Shown in pieces: positions 33,651 through 47,600 of a stretch of DNA of 64,000 nucleotides; positions within the stretch are counted from its first letter, which is position 1; the number at the start of each line of letters is the position of its first letter. The position numbers were made by a program, and so were the translations under genes. A model generated the notes under the pieces. It worked only from the letters and a program-made list of their open reading frames with translations. It did not search any database and was not told the origin of the DNA. This DNA comes from Petrosia ficiformis (taxonomy: Eukaryota; Porifera; Demospongiae; Haplosclerida; Petrosiidae), in assembly GCA_947044365.1 (NCBI GenBank), contig OX345637.1, positions 3,019,001-3,083,000 of the forward strand. Reading direction: 5' to 3'.

Positions 33651-35200
33651 CAGTATAATAATTTGTTGAAGTACACCAGTTCATAGTTGGATGCTATGTT
33701 CACTGAATCAATACCTGCAACAGAAGGCCAGTCCTATATATATGTGTTGACTATTTTGTTTCATTTACAGCATTAATACTTTCTGTAGGAGATGTTTGTC
33801 CAGAAGGAGACTGTACTCAAAATTTACCGCAATATTATATATTAAAATTAACAATGATATTGTATAAATTATAATTTTATATATTATATATATATAATAT
33901 AACTATATCATAGCTAGTAAGAATATGCTGATGATATATATAACAATTATAATTAATAATGAATTCTTGGCATATGATAAGCATAATATATTTATAATTA
34001 TGCAGTAATCGACAACTTTTTGTCTTACTGTGCTCAACTAGCTAACACATCAGTAGATACAGAAGCAAACTCAGTTAGTATATAGTCAGATCTACTTTAC
34101 AATTTTAGCCTACATAATTATTCTATTTGTGAATGTGTTACTGTAAGCTTATAGTACGTACATTGAAGCATCTATAGAATACTATAGATACATGATCCTG
34201 TTTTTTTCTTGTTATAATAGTTTATGTTATACACAGAGTTTAGTATATATGCAATGAACAAAATGAATTGTCATGTTTCTGATGTTTGCAACTGTATAAA
34301 TCAACAATGAAGACAGATTTGCTTTCATCAATCCCTTGTAAGTATGTTTCCTATAGTTCACAGGTAGTACAGTATTCTGTAAAGACCTATGATCATAATA
34401 AGCAACAGACTATATATCTAACAACGTAATCTTTAAGTTCATTGTTGTGACAATGTAAGTATTTGACATTTATTTGTGGTTATATGCTTGCCAATCTAAG
34501 TGATTATACTAGCTGTAGTGCATGTATGTTTGAACATGTAAGTGTGTGTGTATGTGTGCCTGGATCCATGAGTGTGTGTGTGTGTGTGTGTGTGAGTGCA
34601 TGTATGTGTGTATGTATGTATGTGTGTATATATGCAAGTGTGTATGTATGTGTAAGACCTGTGTCTACCAACATAGACTAGTATTAAGTCACTTCCTGAG
34701 TCTACTCTTGTAATGACGACAAATAGTAATTATAATAACTACCAATGTTAAAATGTATATAAAATAACTACCACTATTTGGTTTGTAATACTGTTCAGTT
34801 GTTATTCATTTGCTGTCCCTCTGAGAGTTCCACGGCTATGTATATATTGCACAGAGAGTCAGCTCAACTCAGTTGCTTTCTGCCAATCGTTGTTGTTCTC
34901 TAATATTTGCCTGTAGCAGCTCCTATATTTTCTGGCTGGCTTAATATGAATAATTACAGTTTATCAAGATTCATGCTATTTAGCATCTAAATAGAATGAT
35001 CCCTCCAAATATGTGCATGTATAACCTAAATAGAGATATTGAAGTTGTACAAGTAGTTAAGGTCTAAGTTTAGGCAAAATACTAAAAGGATAATTATGAA
35101 GGAAAATATCAATATCTGTTTACACTTATAATTATGTAAATAAAACAATTTTATATTGTATAGTTCTGTGTATTATCAATTATTATTTATGTGATATTTC
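33650..35200. other. No gene seen; TG microsatellite
   Basis: AT-rich spacer. 34541-34652 is a TG/TATG microsatellite whose plus-strand open frame (34463-34681) is only repeat translation. Confidence 0.6.
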
Positions 35201-35208
35201 AAATTTCT

Positions 35209-38200
35209 TCAGATGACATGATCTGTCATTTCTATTATTGGAGGGGGACCAAATTTCTTTTCTTTGCGTTGAGTAATCAGTTTTTTCTTCATTTCGTTTG
35301 GTATGTCTATCGTAATAGAAGATTTTCTAATCCTAACATAACACAATGATGGATGTAGTAATATAGTTTCCCATAATTGATGTATTATTGGTATCCAGTA
35401 TTCTTTATATGATAGTGAAGATCGCCAGAATGTAACTTTCAGGAACTTCATGTATTCATTTCTCCTCAACATATTTGTAACATGAGGAATTATCTCTTTA
35501 TAATACAATGATGTCCATACTTGTTTTGAGATCACCCCTGTGTAAAATATCATTGTTAGTGATTTTAGGTTATCAGTAGCTTCAAAGAGCTCCTTAAATT
35601 TACTATTTTTGGAAACCTTTATATCTACATTCAGTTCTTGTAGTGTGTTGTTTCCTCTGAGACCGGTAGTAAGGTATTGTATAAGTAATGTACAATTAGA
35701 AGCTCGGCTTTTGATATCCAGACATTATAGTGATTTGTTCGATGATAACATGAATTGAAGAGATTTTCCCACTTCATTATGAAAAAAAAAATAATATTCA
35801 CATTCTATTCTAAGAGCTATGATTGTTGTGTTGCTGGAAAGAATGTTGAATAGTTCTTCAAGAATATCTTCTTTCTCTAGTACTATATCCAAATGATGTA
35901 GAAAAGGGTTAGAATCCATATGAATGATTAATGGTATCAGTGGTTTGTATAGGGATAGACTTTTCATCTTGGCAAAATGTCGTCTAACATTATCTAATCC
36001 AGGTGACAAATTATTGATTTTCTTTACAGAGTATGCTATCATGATATCATGCGGTGTTTCATTACTGATATTTAGTGCTGTAAGGGATTTATTAACTATA
36101 CATGGTGATTTGAGTAATCCTTCAATAGGTATATTCAGTTTAACAGCTTGTAAGGTTTGGTTGTTTTTCAATAGCTCTTCAATTTGCAATGACTGAGTAT
36201 GAGTGGAGTCTGATGATAGTGAAAAGAACTGAATTGTATAATTTCTTTCTACTCCAGTAAGCAAACTGGATATTAATGTGTTCAATTCCATATCTGATAA
36301 CTTAATTAAAAAGTCTTTAATCGTAAGATTTGTAGACAAAACCTTTGCCATTTCCAGTAGTAATTCATTTTCAATATGCTCTTCTGATTGATCAGACAAT
36401 ATACTGTTAATGTGCACATGTAGGATACTCAGATGAGGCAGTTTAAACAGCTGTGTGAACATGATCACAATTGAATTATGATGTATGGTATCAGACATGT
36501 AGAACACATCAATATAACTTTCTTGAAGGTACTGACACAATGATGATCGGTGTATCTTGATTACTGATGTGATATCATCATATCTTGCTTTCATTACTAT
36601 GCAGTTTGTCATGTTTGAATCTTCATCGGAATGTTTCTGCTTGTCATGAACATATTCATAATGGAGATAATTCCAAGTGATATTTGATTGCTTCAGGAGA
36701 AAGGACAAACACAATAAATCAAATTGTGATGATTTCACTCTATCTACACAAACAGAGGAGTTTGTAATTGATGAAACAAATATCTGACACAAAGTTTTGT
36801 TTTGTGACTCATAAATTAGATGAAGTAAATGAATAGTATCGGTATCATAATAAGACTCATAAAGAGGATATTCATCATACAATATGTCATCACAAATCAT
36901 CTGTGGATTCTGATGAAACACACAATACTGATGAAATTCAAAACCAGACAACGGTCTCCTTACACACTGTAAGTCCACTTCTTTATTGAAATACTCTTGA
37001 TAGCTGTCGTCTTTAAGTTCAGTCAGACCAGCCACCAATCTTAGTGTCATGCGAAAGTGAACATCTCCAAAATGTTCCTGAAACAGCTTTTCTTGGTCAT
37101 CTTGTTGAGATATCCACCATGCAGACAGGAACTCCTGAATAGTTAAATGACTAAATTGATATGTAATGATACCAGCTATCTTGTAGAATTGCATCAGTTC
37201 AAAATGTTTAAATACAGAAGAGTATGTTAGTTCTTCTATCTCATCTCTAGTGAAAGTACTACTTTGTGTCTTGAGATTACTGTAAGCACAGAAGCAAAGT
37301 TCATCAAATGCTTTCCTCTGTATATCATGTTTTGGCTTTGTTAAATTACTGAATGATTCTATCATCTCTGGATCGAGTCCTTTCTTCTCCATTGATCTTT
37401 TCACATAGTGAAGAACAAATTGCTTGAACGATTCAGTCAAAGTGTTTGGAAGAATATAATCTCACTGACAATAAACAGTCAGCAACATTGAACACACAAA
37501 AGGTATATAACACAATGTTAAGACATCATCTCTGACTATCAACTCCTTTATCAACTGTTTCGCTTTATCATGTGCCAGGTTTTTCCTAACAAAGGAAAAT
37601 ATATCTTGTTTCTGAAACCCTAATACTTCAATATGACGAATATTTGTTATTCTAGGCAGACTTGCTGTGGCATATGTACGTGAAGTAATCATTATGTTGC
37701 AACTCTGTAATACCTTTCGTTGAACAATATCCAGTATAAATGATCTGTTTTGGTCTCTTGCCTTAAACTCATCCCATCCATGAAATATTAGTAACATATC
37801 TTTACCATTTCCCTTTTTGATTTTTTTAATAATTGTTTTGCAAATCTCTTCACAGCTATGAAATAAACAAACAAGATCAGATATGTTTTCCGTTGATGAT
37901 ACTCTGTCATCTCTGAGAGGAAGAAGAAAGACAGAATCAAAGGAGCAATTCTTCAGTTCATTCTTAGCCCACATGTTACACAGTTTATGACAAAGTGTAG
38001 TTTTTCCTATACCTGGAGGTCTACTTTGATTGGACTATTGTCATCATTACGTTTGAGTACATCTTGTATGTCTATTTTCTCTAAAACATTCATTATATTA
38101 TCTAATTTTCCATGTAACATATTCCATGTTCTCTTCATAGCCTCATGTTTAGAAAAACATCCTCCATGTCCTTTAATGAGTCCTAATTGTCCAAACTTGT

Positions 38201-38308
38201 GTTCATCAACATCTGATAATTCATGTTTATAATAAGCTTGTAACTCCTTCCTAAATATATCACTTTCAGTTATAAGTTCATCAGTCGTTGATGAAGTTGA
38301 CGATAATC
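35209..38308 (-). pseudogene. NACHT-LRR exon of the NLR
   Basis: One long exon. P-loop RPPGIGKTTLCHKL lies near 38025-37985, in a different frame from the upstream linker. Then come VFLLPLRD, Walker B as MLLIFHGWDEF (the first acidic residue of the usual DGWDE is histidine) and ITSRTYATASLP. Winged-helix and helical parts follow (TYSSVFKHFELMQFYKIAGI; FSHLTIQEFLSAWWIS). From about 36500 to 35209 there are NLR-type leucine-rich repeats (LLKNNQTLQAVKLN, NKSLTALNISN, FNILSSNTTIIALRIE). Stop TGA at 35211-35209. Confidence 0.8.
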
Positions 38309-38470
38309 CTGGTGAATATAATAATACAAAATGTAAGATACAATGAACTATATTGATTATAGTAGGGTTGGGATAAAGGTTCAAACCTTCAATCGTTTGC
38401 TGTGCAATACATTTCCAATCCCTCTAAAATAATAATTCCTCCTACGCACACAATAAACAATTCAACTTAC

Positions 38471-38806
38471 CACATTCTTGTTTCAGTTGGTTTGCTAATA
38501 CTTTCTCTCCTACCATATCAAGTGTAGTGGATAATTTCAATAGCCCTTCTTCATATGTGGAGAAACCTGTATCCATCCTCAACCATTTATTGAACATTTC
38601 TAACACACAGCTGGACATTCTATCATGATTATTATATTCAATCTCTTCTACAACAGAACCTAATCCCTGTAGTTGTCCAACACGTTTCCAATCCCTCATA
38701 ATAGTAATCTGGGCTAATCGTATTTGTAATCTCTCTTGATCTTCAGTACTTAATTTCTTTGTTCCTGTTACACTGTCACTGTCTTCACATTCATTCATTG
38801 ATATAT
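38471..38806 (-). CDS. Death-domain exon of the NLR
   Basis: 336 nt, phase 1 at both ends, open. It carries DWKRVGQLQGLGSVVEEIEY, then CVLEMFNKWL and STYEEGLLKLSTTLDMVGEK, the six-helix pattern of a Death domain (W..VG..LGL, ML..WL, TY..LL..L). The acceptor is TATCAG at 38809-38807 and the donor GTAAGT from 38470. Confidence 0.7.
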
Positions 38807-39055
38807 CTGATAGCAAAAAAGTGTAAACAAACATGTATACATAATTATTTGTGTAATACAAGCAGGGTTCTTAAGATTCCAATTTTTTTTATAGTGAAGT
38901 TTAAAATCTTTGTGTCACATTCTAGCAATATATACCACCTGAAGCCTGTGAATGGAAAAGCTGCGAAAGAAGTATCCCATCCTGGGACATAGACTGTCTA
39001 ATTTTATACCCAAAGATGTCCATATAAGGAAGTTTATGTGCACTGAATAAATGAA

Positions 39056-39465
39056 CCGGTTATTTTAACCCTTATTTGGTTACAAGTATTTCAATGCTGT
39101 ATTGATATGCTTGTGAGGTATATATTATTGTAAATTTTCATTCAATTATCAGTAGAGAACAAAGTTATTTGTTGACAGATTCCACAACTTTGTACTTATA
39201 ATAACAAATAATAAATAGCAAATAGATTTTTTTAAAAACATTTGTGTATATAATTATATACTATACATGCTTAGATATTTATATACAAAAATGTTTTAAT
39301 TTGTTATAGTTAATTTTTATTATAAGTACAAAGTCGTGGAATTTGTCCACAAATAACTTCGTTTTCCACAGATAATTGAATGAGAATTTATACCTCATAA
39401 ACATAATATTTATTATCAATACAGCATTGAATCCCCTGGAACTAATTAAGGGTTAAAATAACTGG
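39056..39465. repeat. Foldback MITE, arms of about 170 bp
   Basis: CCGGTTATTTTAACCCTTA at the left pairs with the right end AAGGGTTAAAATAACTGG. Pairing continues through TTCAATGCTGTATTGATA and ACTTTGTACTTATAATAA. A solo arm is at 4923-5063. Confidence 0.9.
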
Positions 39466-39469
39466 ATAA

Positions 39470-41140
39470 TGTGTGGGTAGTGCTATAACAACAGGTATGT
39501 CACCTAATTAGCTGATAAATAAGTAAAACACTCCCTCTATAATACATACATACCTCTATAAGAACAATTATTACTAAATGGAGGTACTTAAACAGAGTAA
39601 ACAATCAATTTTAGACAGTCTGAATTAACAGGAAGCATTGAAGTTGGATGCTCCTTTTCGGCTTCACCACTTATGAGCTCCTGATACCACCTAAGGCAAG
39701 CTACACCACATCATATTGTGGGGTTATTGTCCCATGCATGAAAATTTGGAATTCAGGTCCCTTGTGAGATTGATTGTAATTAGTGATGCATCGATAAGAG
39801 ATTTCACCGATATTCCAATAAACTAATAATTACTTTAGATAGTATCAATAACTGATGTCAATGAGATATTTTATATGCTTCTAATTCCTTCAATGAAAAC
39901 GATTCAATAATTATGAGTATCACTAAAGTGATTAATAATGTTACAAATTGATTTACAAAGCAGAACAAATATTTTAATGAAATGATTCTAGGTTTCCAAA
40001 CCTTCTTTGTGCAGAAATTGGACATCATATTTGATTATAATCGGTAAAAGTATGATATCATGCAGTCATAACATCCTGTATGACAAACAAAATGACAATT
40101 TGCATCCCTGCAAATGTAGTTACATTTGTTATTCTATTTTTTGCAGTGCTCTTTTTTTAATAGCTGAAAACCTATAACCTTTTTGGTTTCTTATTTAGTT
40201 AACTTTTTCTGAATAATAATTATTATTCGGATAATAACGAATATCACAATAAATGTTTAGAAGAAAACAATTATTGTAATAAATATTTTAGTGCTATCTC
40301 CCAGGCATAGAATGTGGAGATTTCTTTGATCCAGATCTTAGGCATGCAGGTGGCAAATCACAGTATATTTACAGTATGTCTAACTCCATTCTGAATATAG
40401 TGTGCGGCAGGTGTAATGGTGTAATGGTGTAAAATCAGGAGGCTACCAGTCAGCCCATTCAGGGAATGAAATGGTATAGTATATACATCAATATAATATT
40501 TTAATGTACAATTATACATTATACTGCAAGATCACCACATGGACTACACATTATGAACACCATAACTCTTTGGTGTAGTTACTCAATTGCAGAAATCTGT
40601 ACTGCCCTCCCTCCTCTCATCCTGTGTAAAAGTAAATACATATGCGGGGACAGGCTCTAGCTCAGCCACTCGACCTCACAATTTCGATAATGCATTGTGC
40701 AATAATTTAACAATTAGTTGTGCCCCCCCCCTTTCCTCATAAATTTCCTCCACTTATGCACAGATCAATTTTATAATAACTATAGCTTGGATGATGCATA
40801 CAACCCAGTGTGCATGAATTAACGGTGTGAAACCACTGTGGAATTATAATGAATATAATTATAAATAATTAATGAACATCATAATAAATACACATTTTGT
40901 GCTTACAGTAGCCCTGAAAATAAATTACCCGTACTACGTTACCTACCATAGTACATATGCGTTATGCATGATTTATGCAAGATAGAAGACATTTGTGTGC
41001 AAAAGCTTGCCATATTGCTTTCCTGCGACATAGTTATGAAGGATTATTTATTATATTTATGGCTACCTTAGAACATGTTCCATCCAACAGAGTAAGCTAG
41101 AAGTCTGAGATATTAAAGTTATTGGATAGCCAGACAGTGC
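39470..41140. other. No gene seen
   Basis: AT-rich intergenic. 40060-40155 is a copy of the TTTTTTGCAGTG-ending dispersed repeat. Confidence 0.5.
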
Positions 41141-41141
41141 A

Positions 41142-41185
41142 TAGTCTCACAGGCCCTTCAAAATACAGATTCGCTAGTGAGACTA
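41142..41185. repeat. Small hairpin, TAGTCTCAC arms
   Basis: TAGTCTCAC and GTGAGACTA are inverted; probable decayed member of the GTCTCG hairpin family. Confidence 0.55.
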
Positions 41186-41914
41186 TATAGGTTGTGCACT
41201 TCTTGTAATAAAATCATGTAGAAATGTATAAAAGCAACATACCGAATCAGTTTCTTCCCAAGATATTCTGTTTTGACGAGCACTATGTTGTGAACTTAAA
41301 TTGATAGTATATTAGCTATGTAAAGTCCTATATAGTTGTGTGAACAGCTTCCAGCGCATCTGTTTTCACGAACCACACCTTCTCTATGTGCGTATGACCC
41401 GCCTTTCTTTTCCGATACGGGTTTGGTCTTTTCTGCATCATGATATGGCGCGTGACTGTTGCACCACCAACGAGGTATTAAGATGATCAAAATCAGGCTT
41501 CGGATCCGACTTAAGGATCAATCATCGGGACGTGGATATATTACAGCTCGTCCCAGCCACACCCACTAGTTTAATTGTTGAGCTAAGCAGCAGATGTACC
41601 CCAATGGTTGTGTTACTCATATTTCTCTTCACTGATCTCTTGTTCTTCACTGTGTTGCACAATAGTTGCATGGAATATTAACAATGAAAGAATAATGGTA
41701 GTTTCTAAGTTGAGAAACTTTAATTTGCAGCTTTGTTATACACGATTCTACCCTGATTTAAGGTACAATATTTAATGTAGTTATCATCAAGCTGTGTAAT
41801 GCATTAGCACAATAGACATTAGTATCTATAGTGATCAGATCTAAAGATCTTTTAATTTGTAAACTAAACGTATAAACAGATTTTTGCTAACCCTAATTAA
41901 TCCCTAACCGGATT

Positions 41915-42900
41915 TCCTTTTAAATGTGCATTATACTGAATAACTCCATTTATTTATGTGTCTCTCCAAGCCCAATTGTTCACTGTATAATAGACTGGTA
42001 ATAGTATTTAATAGTGATGGAAGATAAGGATCGTTGGTAATGAAGCTAAGGATCTTTCCTAGTTTTTAGGTTTTAATCATCCCTAATTGGATTTCATTTT
42101 AAAGGTGCATTATGCTGAATAACTCCATTTAATTGTGTGTTTCTCCAAGCCCAATTGTTCACTGTATAATAGGCTAGTAATAGTATTTAATAGTGATGGA
42201 AGATAAGGATCGTTGGTAATGAAGCTAAGGATCTTTCCTAGTTTTTAGGTTTTAATCATCCCTAATTGGATTTCATTTTAAAGGTGCATTATACTGAATA
42301 ACTCCATTTAATTGTTTGTGTCTCCAAACCCAATTGTGCACTATATAATAGACTGGTAATAGTGATTGAAGATAAGGATCGTTGGTAATGAAGCTAAGGA
42401 TCTTTCCTAGTTTTTAGGTTTTAATCATCCTTAATTGGATTTCATTTTAAAGGTGCATTATGCTGAATAACTCCATTTAATTGTGTGTCTCTCCAAGCCC
42501 AATTGTTCACTGTATAATAGTATTTAATAGTGAGGGAAAATAAGGATCGTTGGTAATGAAGCTAAGGATCTCTGCTAGTTTCTATGTGTTAGTCATCCCT
42601 AATTGGATTTCATGTTAAAGGTGCATGATACTGAATAACTCCATTTATTTGTGTGTCTCTCTAAGCCCAATTGTTCACTGTATAATAGACTGATCACAGT
42701 ATTTAAAGCGACAGAAGATAAGGATCTTTGGTAATGAATCTAAGGATATTTGCTAGAGTCTATGTTCAAATCATGCGGAATTGGATTTCAGTTTAAAGGT
42801 GCATTATACTGAATAATTGTGTGTCTCTCCAAGCCCTGTTGTTCACGTATATAATAGACTGGTAACAGTATTAAATAACAACAGATTAAACTTAGCTACA
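41915..42900 (+). repeat. Left-arm tandem repeats, about 175-bp unit
   Basis: AAGGATCGTTGGTAATGAAG recurs at 42026, 42205, 42374 and 42542, and a variant at 42720, i.e. spacings of 168-179 bp. Each unit also holds CTAATTGGATTTCATTTTAA and CCAATTGTTCACTGTATAAT. About six units. Confidence 0.9.
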
Positions 42901-43799
42901 ATACTTAGATGTCTTCATAGTATCATAGAGTATGACATAATTTCATTTAAGGATCTTTGACATTTCCTTAAGTATCGATTTATCCTAATTTGATGCTCTT
43001 GTCAACTCATTTGATTGTGTATGTCTTCAACCCCTGTTGTTCTCTGTATCGAATGTGGAAGGTATTTCATAGTTTCTAAATCACAGCTAATTGTCTTTGC
43101 CAGTTCTTATGTTGCATTCATCCCCTGTTTTCTATGTTCTCTGTTAGTTTTTCTCTTGCAAATATTTATCTAGTGTCAGTTTAAAAAGTTGTTTTAAATT
43201 ACATTTTCTAGCTTCTATCTGGAATCATCTGTTAATTAGAGGTTCTAAAATCAGCTGCTCTTTTATTGAAGTAATGGTTACTTTGATGGATTGTTATGCC
43301 ATGTTGTGATGGAGTATTAAAAGCAAACAAGCTTTTTCTGTCATGAAATGGTATGATAGCCCAACAAATAACTAAAATATTCAGAATTACAACACTTCAG
43401 AACATTCTTTGTGGTACAGAAATGCATTTATTAATTACGCATTTGAAGTCATGCACGAGTTAAATACCACTTTTAAATTAAAGAATCTATCCATTGTATG
43501 TGTGTGAGCACTATTGAATCATTTGTGTTTATCTTTCTCTCCATCTGATATTATTAGGATCTTTGGTATTTCATGAAATTAAAGGATCTAATATGTCTTG
43601 AATGGTTTCTATATAGGGTTCCTTGTGACATTAGAACAAACCTAATATATGCCAATTGCTTCAGTAGATTCATGGATTGTGATGGTCTCAAATATGTAGT
43701 TTATGTACAAAGCCTATTATCATCCAAAAGTGAAGCCGAATCCTGGAGCAGAATGATTAAAAGTGGGTGTAACTTGAAAACGATATATCAAAATATGAA

Positions 43800-44050
43800 C
43801 TCAATACATAAATACAATATAATACCATAGCATTAGAACCAACATAACATATACCAATTGCTTCACTGCAAAAACAAAATTGTTAAAATAACTCTTTAAT
43901 TGGTTAGTACAGTTGCGAAGATTAACAAAATGTCAGTTATTCAGGTTATTAGCTGTCAATTAGTTAGTTATTCAGATTGTTATGAATTCACACATTCTTA
44001 ATACCATTTATTCCAATAGTTGAAGCAGTATATAGTGCATATTTTGACAT
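43800..44050. other. Spacer of the foldback element
   Basis: Non-repeated centre. Contains CACTGCAAAAACAAAATTGT near 43866, resembling the complement of the TTTTTTGCAGTG ends of other dispersed repeats, so a small MITE may have inserted here. The open frame 43573-43830 crosses the arm and has no recognisable content. Confidence 0.5.
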
Positions 44051-45279
44051 TTTATGTATTTTTTTCAAGTTACACCCACTTTTAATCATTCTGCTTCAGG
44101 ATTCGGCTTCACTTTAGATCCTTTAATTTCAGAAAATACCAAAGATCCTAATAATTATTATGTCACTTAATCTGATTGTGATAAAGTGCAGTAGTAATAG
44201 TGACTGAATTTTAGGATGTTTGGTAGTTTCTAAAATGAAGCTAGCAATCATTACTGTTTTCTATATTCTCATCATTCCAAACTTGATTATTTTGTAAACG
44301 TGAAACTTTATACTCAATATTTACATTCAGTAATTGTGTGTGTGTCTCAAAGTCCAGTCGTTCTGCACCAGAATATGATTAATATTCAGCAAACAAGAAG
44401 AGTTGAAAATGCATACAATTAAATGTAATTATTGAGTTCAGTCTACTCTGTTTGCTAGTTTTTTTACCTACTTTGACTGCAATATACATACATTATTTCA
44501 CAAACTAGCTAGAATAATTATTGCCATTGCAAGTCTAGAAAAAGGGTATCCTGGTGTAGACCTATGGATGTTGATTTTAGAAAATAATTATGTTAAAGTA
44601 GAAAACTACGAGTGACATGTGATGAAGAGATCAAAATATAATTAGGAAAGGCTTGAAGAAATATCAGATGGAGAGAAAGATAAACACAAATGATTCAATA
44701 GTGCTCACACACATACAATGGATAGATTCTTTAATTTAAAAATGGTATTTTACTAGTGCATGACTTCACATACGTAATTAATAAATGCATTTCTGTACCA
44801 CAAAGAATGTTCTGAAATGTTGTAATTCTGAATATTTTTAGTTATTTGTTGGGCTATCATACCATTTCATGATAGAAAAAGCTTGTTTGCTTTTAATACT
44901 CCATCACAACATGGCATAACAATCCATCAAAGTAACCATCACTTCAATAAAAGAGCAGCTGATTTTAGAACCTCTAATTAACAGATGATTCCAGATAGAA
45001 GCTAGAAAATTTAATTTAAAACAACATTTTAAACTGACACTAGATAAATATTTGCAAGAGGAAAATTAGCTGTGATTTAGAAACTATGAAATACCTTCCA
45101 TATTCGATACAGAGAACAACAGGGGTTGAAGACATACACAATCAAATGAGTTGACAAGAGCATCAAATTAGGATAAATCGATACTTAAGGAAATGTCAAA
45201 GATCCTTAAATGAAATTATGTCATACATGTACTCTATGATACTATGAAGACATCTAAGTATTGTAGCTAAGTTTAATCT

Positions 45280-47600
45280 GTTGTTATTCAATACTGTTAC
45301 CAGTCTATTATATATATATGTGAACAACAGGGCTTGGAGAGACACACAATTATTCAGTATAATGCACCTTTAAACTGAAATCCAATTCTGCATGATTTGA
45401 ACATAGAAACTAAATGGAGTTATTCAGTATAATAATAAAATCCAATTAGGGATGATTAAAACATAGAAACTAGCAAAGATCCTTAGCTTCATTACCAACG
45501 ATCCTTACTTTCCATCACTATTAAATACTATTACCAGTCTATTATACAGTGAACAATTGGGCTTGGAGAGACACACAATTAAATGGAGTTATTCAGTATA
45601 ATGCACCTTTAAAATGAAATCCAATTAGGAATGATTAGAACCTAGAAAAGATCCTTAGCTTCATTACTAAAGATACTTATCTTCCATCACTATTAAATAC
45701 TATTACCAGTCTATTATACAGTGAACAATTAGGCTTGGAGAGACACATATAAGTTCTAATTATTTAGTATAATTCACAATTTAAATGAAATCCAATTAGG
45801 GATGATGAAAACATAGAAACTAGAAAAAATCCTTAGCTTCATTACCAACGATCCTTATTTTCCATCACTATTAAATACTATTACCAGTCTATTATACAGT
45901 GAACAACTGGGCTTGGAGAGACACACAATTAAATGGAGTTATTCAGTATAATTTACCTTTAAAATGAAATCCAATTAGGGATGATTAAAACCTAAAAACT
46001 AGGAAACATCCATAGCTACATTACCAATGATCCTTATCTTCTGTTGCTTTAAATATGTGATCAGTTGAGGTACAGTGAACAATTGGGCTGGGAGAGACAC
46101 AGTATAATTCACCTTTAAAATGAAATCCAATTAGGGATGATTAAAACCTAAAAACTAGAAAAGATCCTTAGCTTCATTACCAACGATCCTTATCTTCCAT
46201 CACTATTAAATACTATTACCAGTCTATTATACAGTGAACAATTGGCCTTGTAGAGACACACAATTAAATGGAGTTATTCAGTATAATGCACCTTTAAAAT
46301 GAAATCCAATTAGGGATGATTAAAACCTAAAAACTAGGAAAGATCCTTAGCTTCATTACCAACGATCCTTATCTTCCATCACTATTAAATACTATTACCA
46401 GTCTATTATACAGTGAACAATTGGCCTTGTAGAGACACACAATTAAATGGAGTTATTCAGTATAATGCACCTTTAAAATGAAATCCAATTAGGGATGATT
46501 AAAACCTAAAAACTAGGAAAGATCCTTAGCTACATTACCAATGATCCTTATCTTCTGTCGCTTTAAATATGTGATCAGTTGAGGTACAGTGAACAATTGG
46601 GCTTGGAGAGACACACAATTAAATGGAGTCATTCCGTGTAATGCACCTTTAAAATTAGGGATGACTAACACATAGAAACTAGCAAAGATCCTTAGCTTCA
46701 TTAGTAAAAATACTTATCTTCCATCACTATTAAATACTATTACCAGTCTATTATACAGTGAACAATTGCGCTTGGAGAGACAAATATAAATTGTAATTAT
46801 TCACTATAATCCACCTTTAAAATGAAATCCAATTAGGGATGATTAGAACCTAGAAACTAGCAAAGAAAATCAAGTTAGGGATCATTGGATCATAGAAATT
46901 AGTAAGGATCCTTAGCTTCATTACTTAAACTACCAAAGATCCTTACTGTCTTTCACTATTAAATAATGTCACCAGTCTATTATATATACATGTGAACAAC
47001 AAAAATTAATTGTGACTATTCTATATAATACACACTTAAAAGCTAATGAAGTTATGGATGATTGGAATACAGAAATGATCAAAGATCCTCGTTACTTAAA
47101 CTAACTACCAAAGATCCTTAATTTCTGTTTTTTTATTTTATGGTGAAAAAAATTTTATGGTGAAAAAAAGGAGTTGAAAACACATGCAATTAAATGTAAT
47201 TATTGAGTATCATATACCAAATTCACATTAAGAATGATTGGAATATAGAAACTAGTAAAGATCCTTAGGTTCATTACCAAAAATCCTTACATGCCGTCAC
47301 TATTAAATACTGTCACCAGTCAAAGATACAGTGAACATTAGGGGTTGGAGACACATACAATTAAATAGAGTTATTCAGTATAATTCAACTTTAAAATGAA
47401 ATCCTATTAGGGATGGTTAAAACATGAAAACTAGCAAAGATCCTTGGCTTCATTATCAAAAATGCGTCGCTTTAAATACTGTGATCAGTGAGGTACAGTG
47501 AACAATTGGGCTTGGAGAGACACACAATTAAATGGAGTTATTCAGTATAATGCACATTTAAAGGAAATCCAGTTAGGGATCAATGGACATAGAAACTAGC
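45280..47600 (-). repeat. Right-arm tandem repeats, inverted, about 12-13 units
   Basis: Same unit as in the left arm but on the other strand: CTTCATTACCAACGATCCTT, TATTACCAGTCTATTATACA, GTGAACAATTGGGCTTGG recur many times. Two adjacent units near 46160-46510 are almost identical, showing recent unit duplication. Confidence 0.9.

Larger units (their letters stand above)
35209..38806 (-). pseudogene. NLR-type immune receptor (Death, NACHT, LRR), broken
   Basis: Two exons on the minus strand: 38806-38471 (Death domain) and 38308-35209, joined by a phase-1 GT-AG intron. The upstream start exon was not found. NLRs sense danger signals in the cytoplasm, oligomerise through NACHT and recruit partners through the Death fold. 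Three lesions are visible: a frameshift just before the P-loop (near 38020), a TGA at 37464-37462 and a TAA at 35727-35725. The same frame continues after both stops. The rest is well kept, so inactivation is probably recent. A live sibling gene would be expected elsewhere in the genome. Confidence 0.8.

Noticed and set aside
34463..34681. Cysteine/valine-rich small protein
   Set aside because: Encoded by a TG microsatellite.
35924..36196. Plus-strand frame inside the NLR
   Set aside because: Antisense shadow of the LRR region.
43573..43830. 85-codon frame as a transposase in the foldback element
   Set aside because: No DDE or helix-turn-helix motif; it crosses from arm to spacer and has no counterpart in the other arm.
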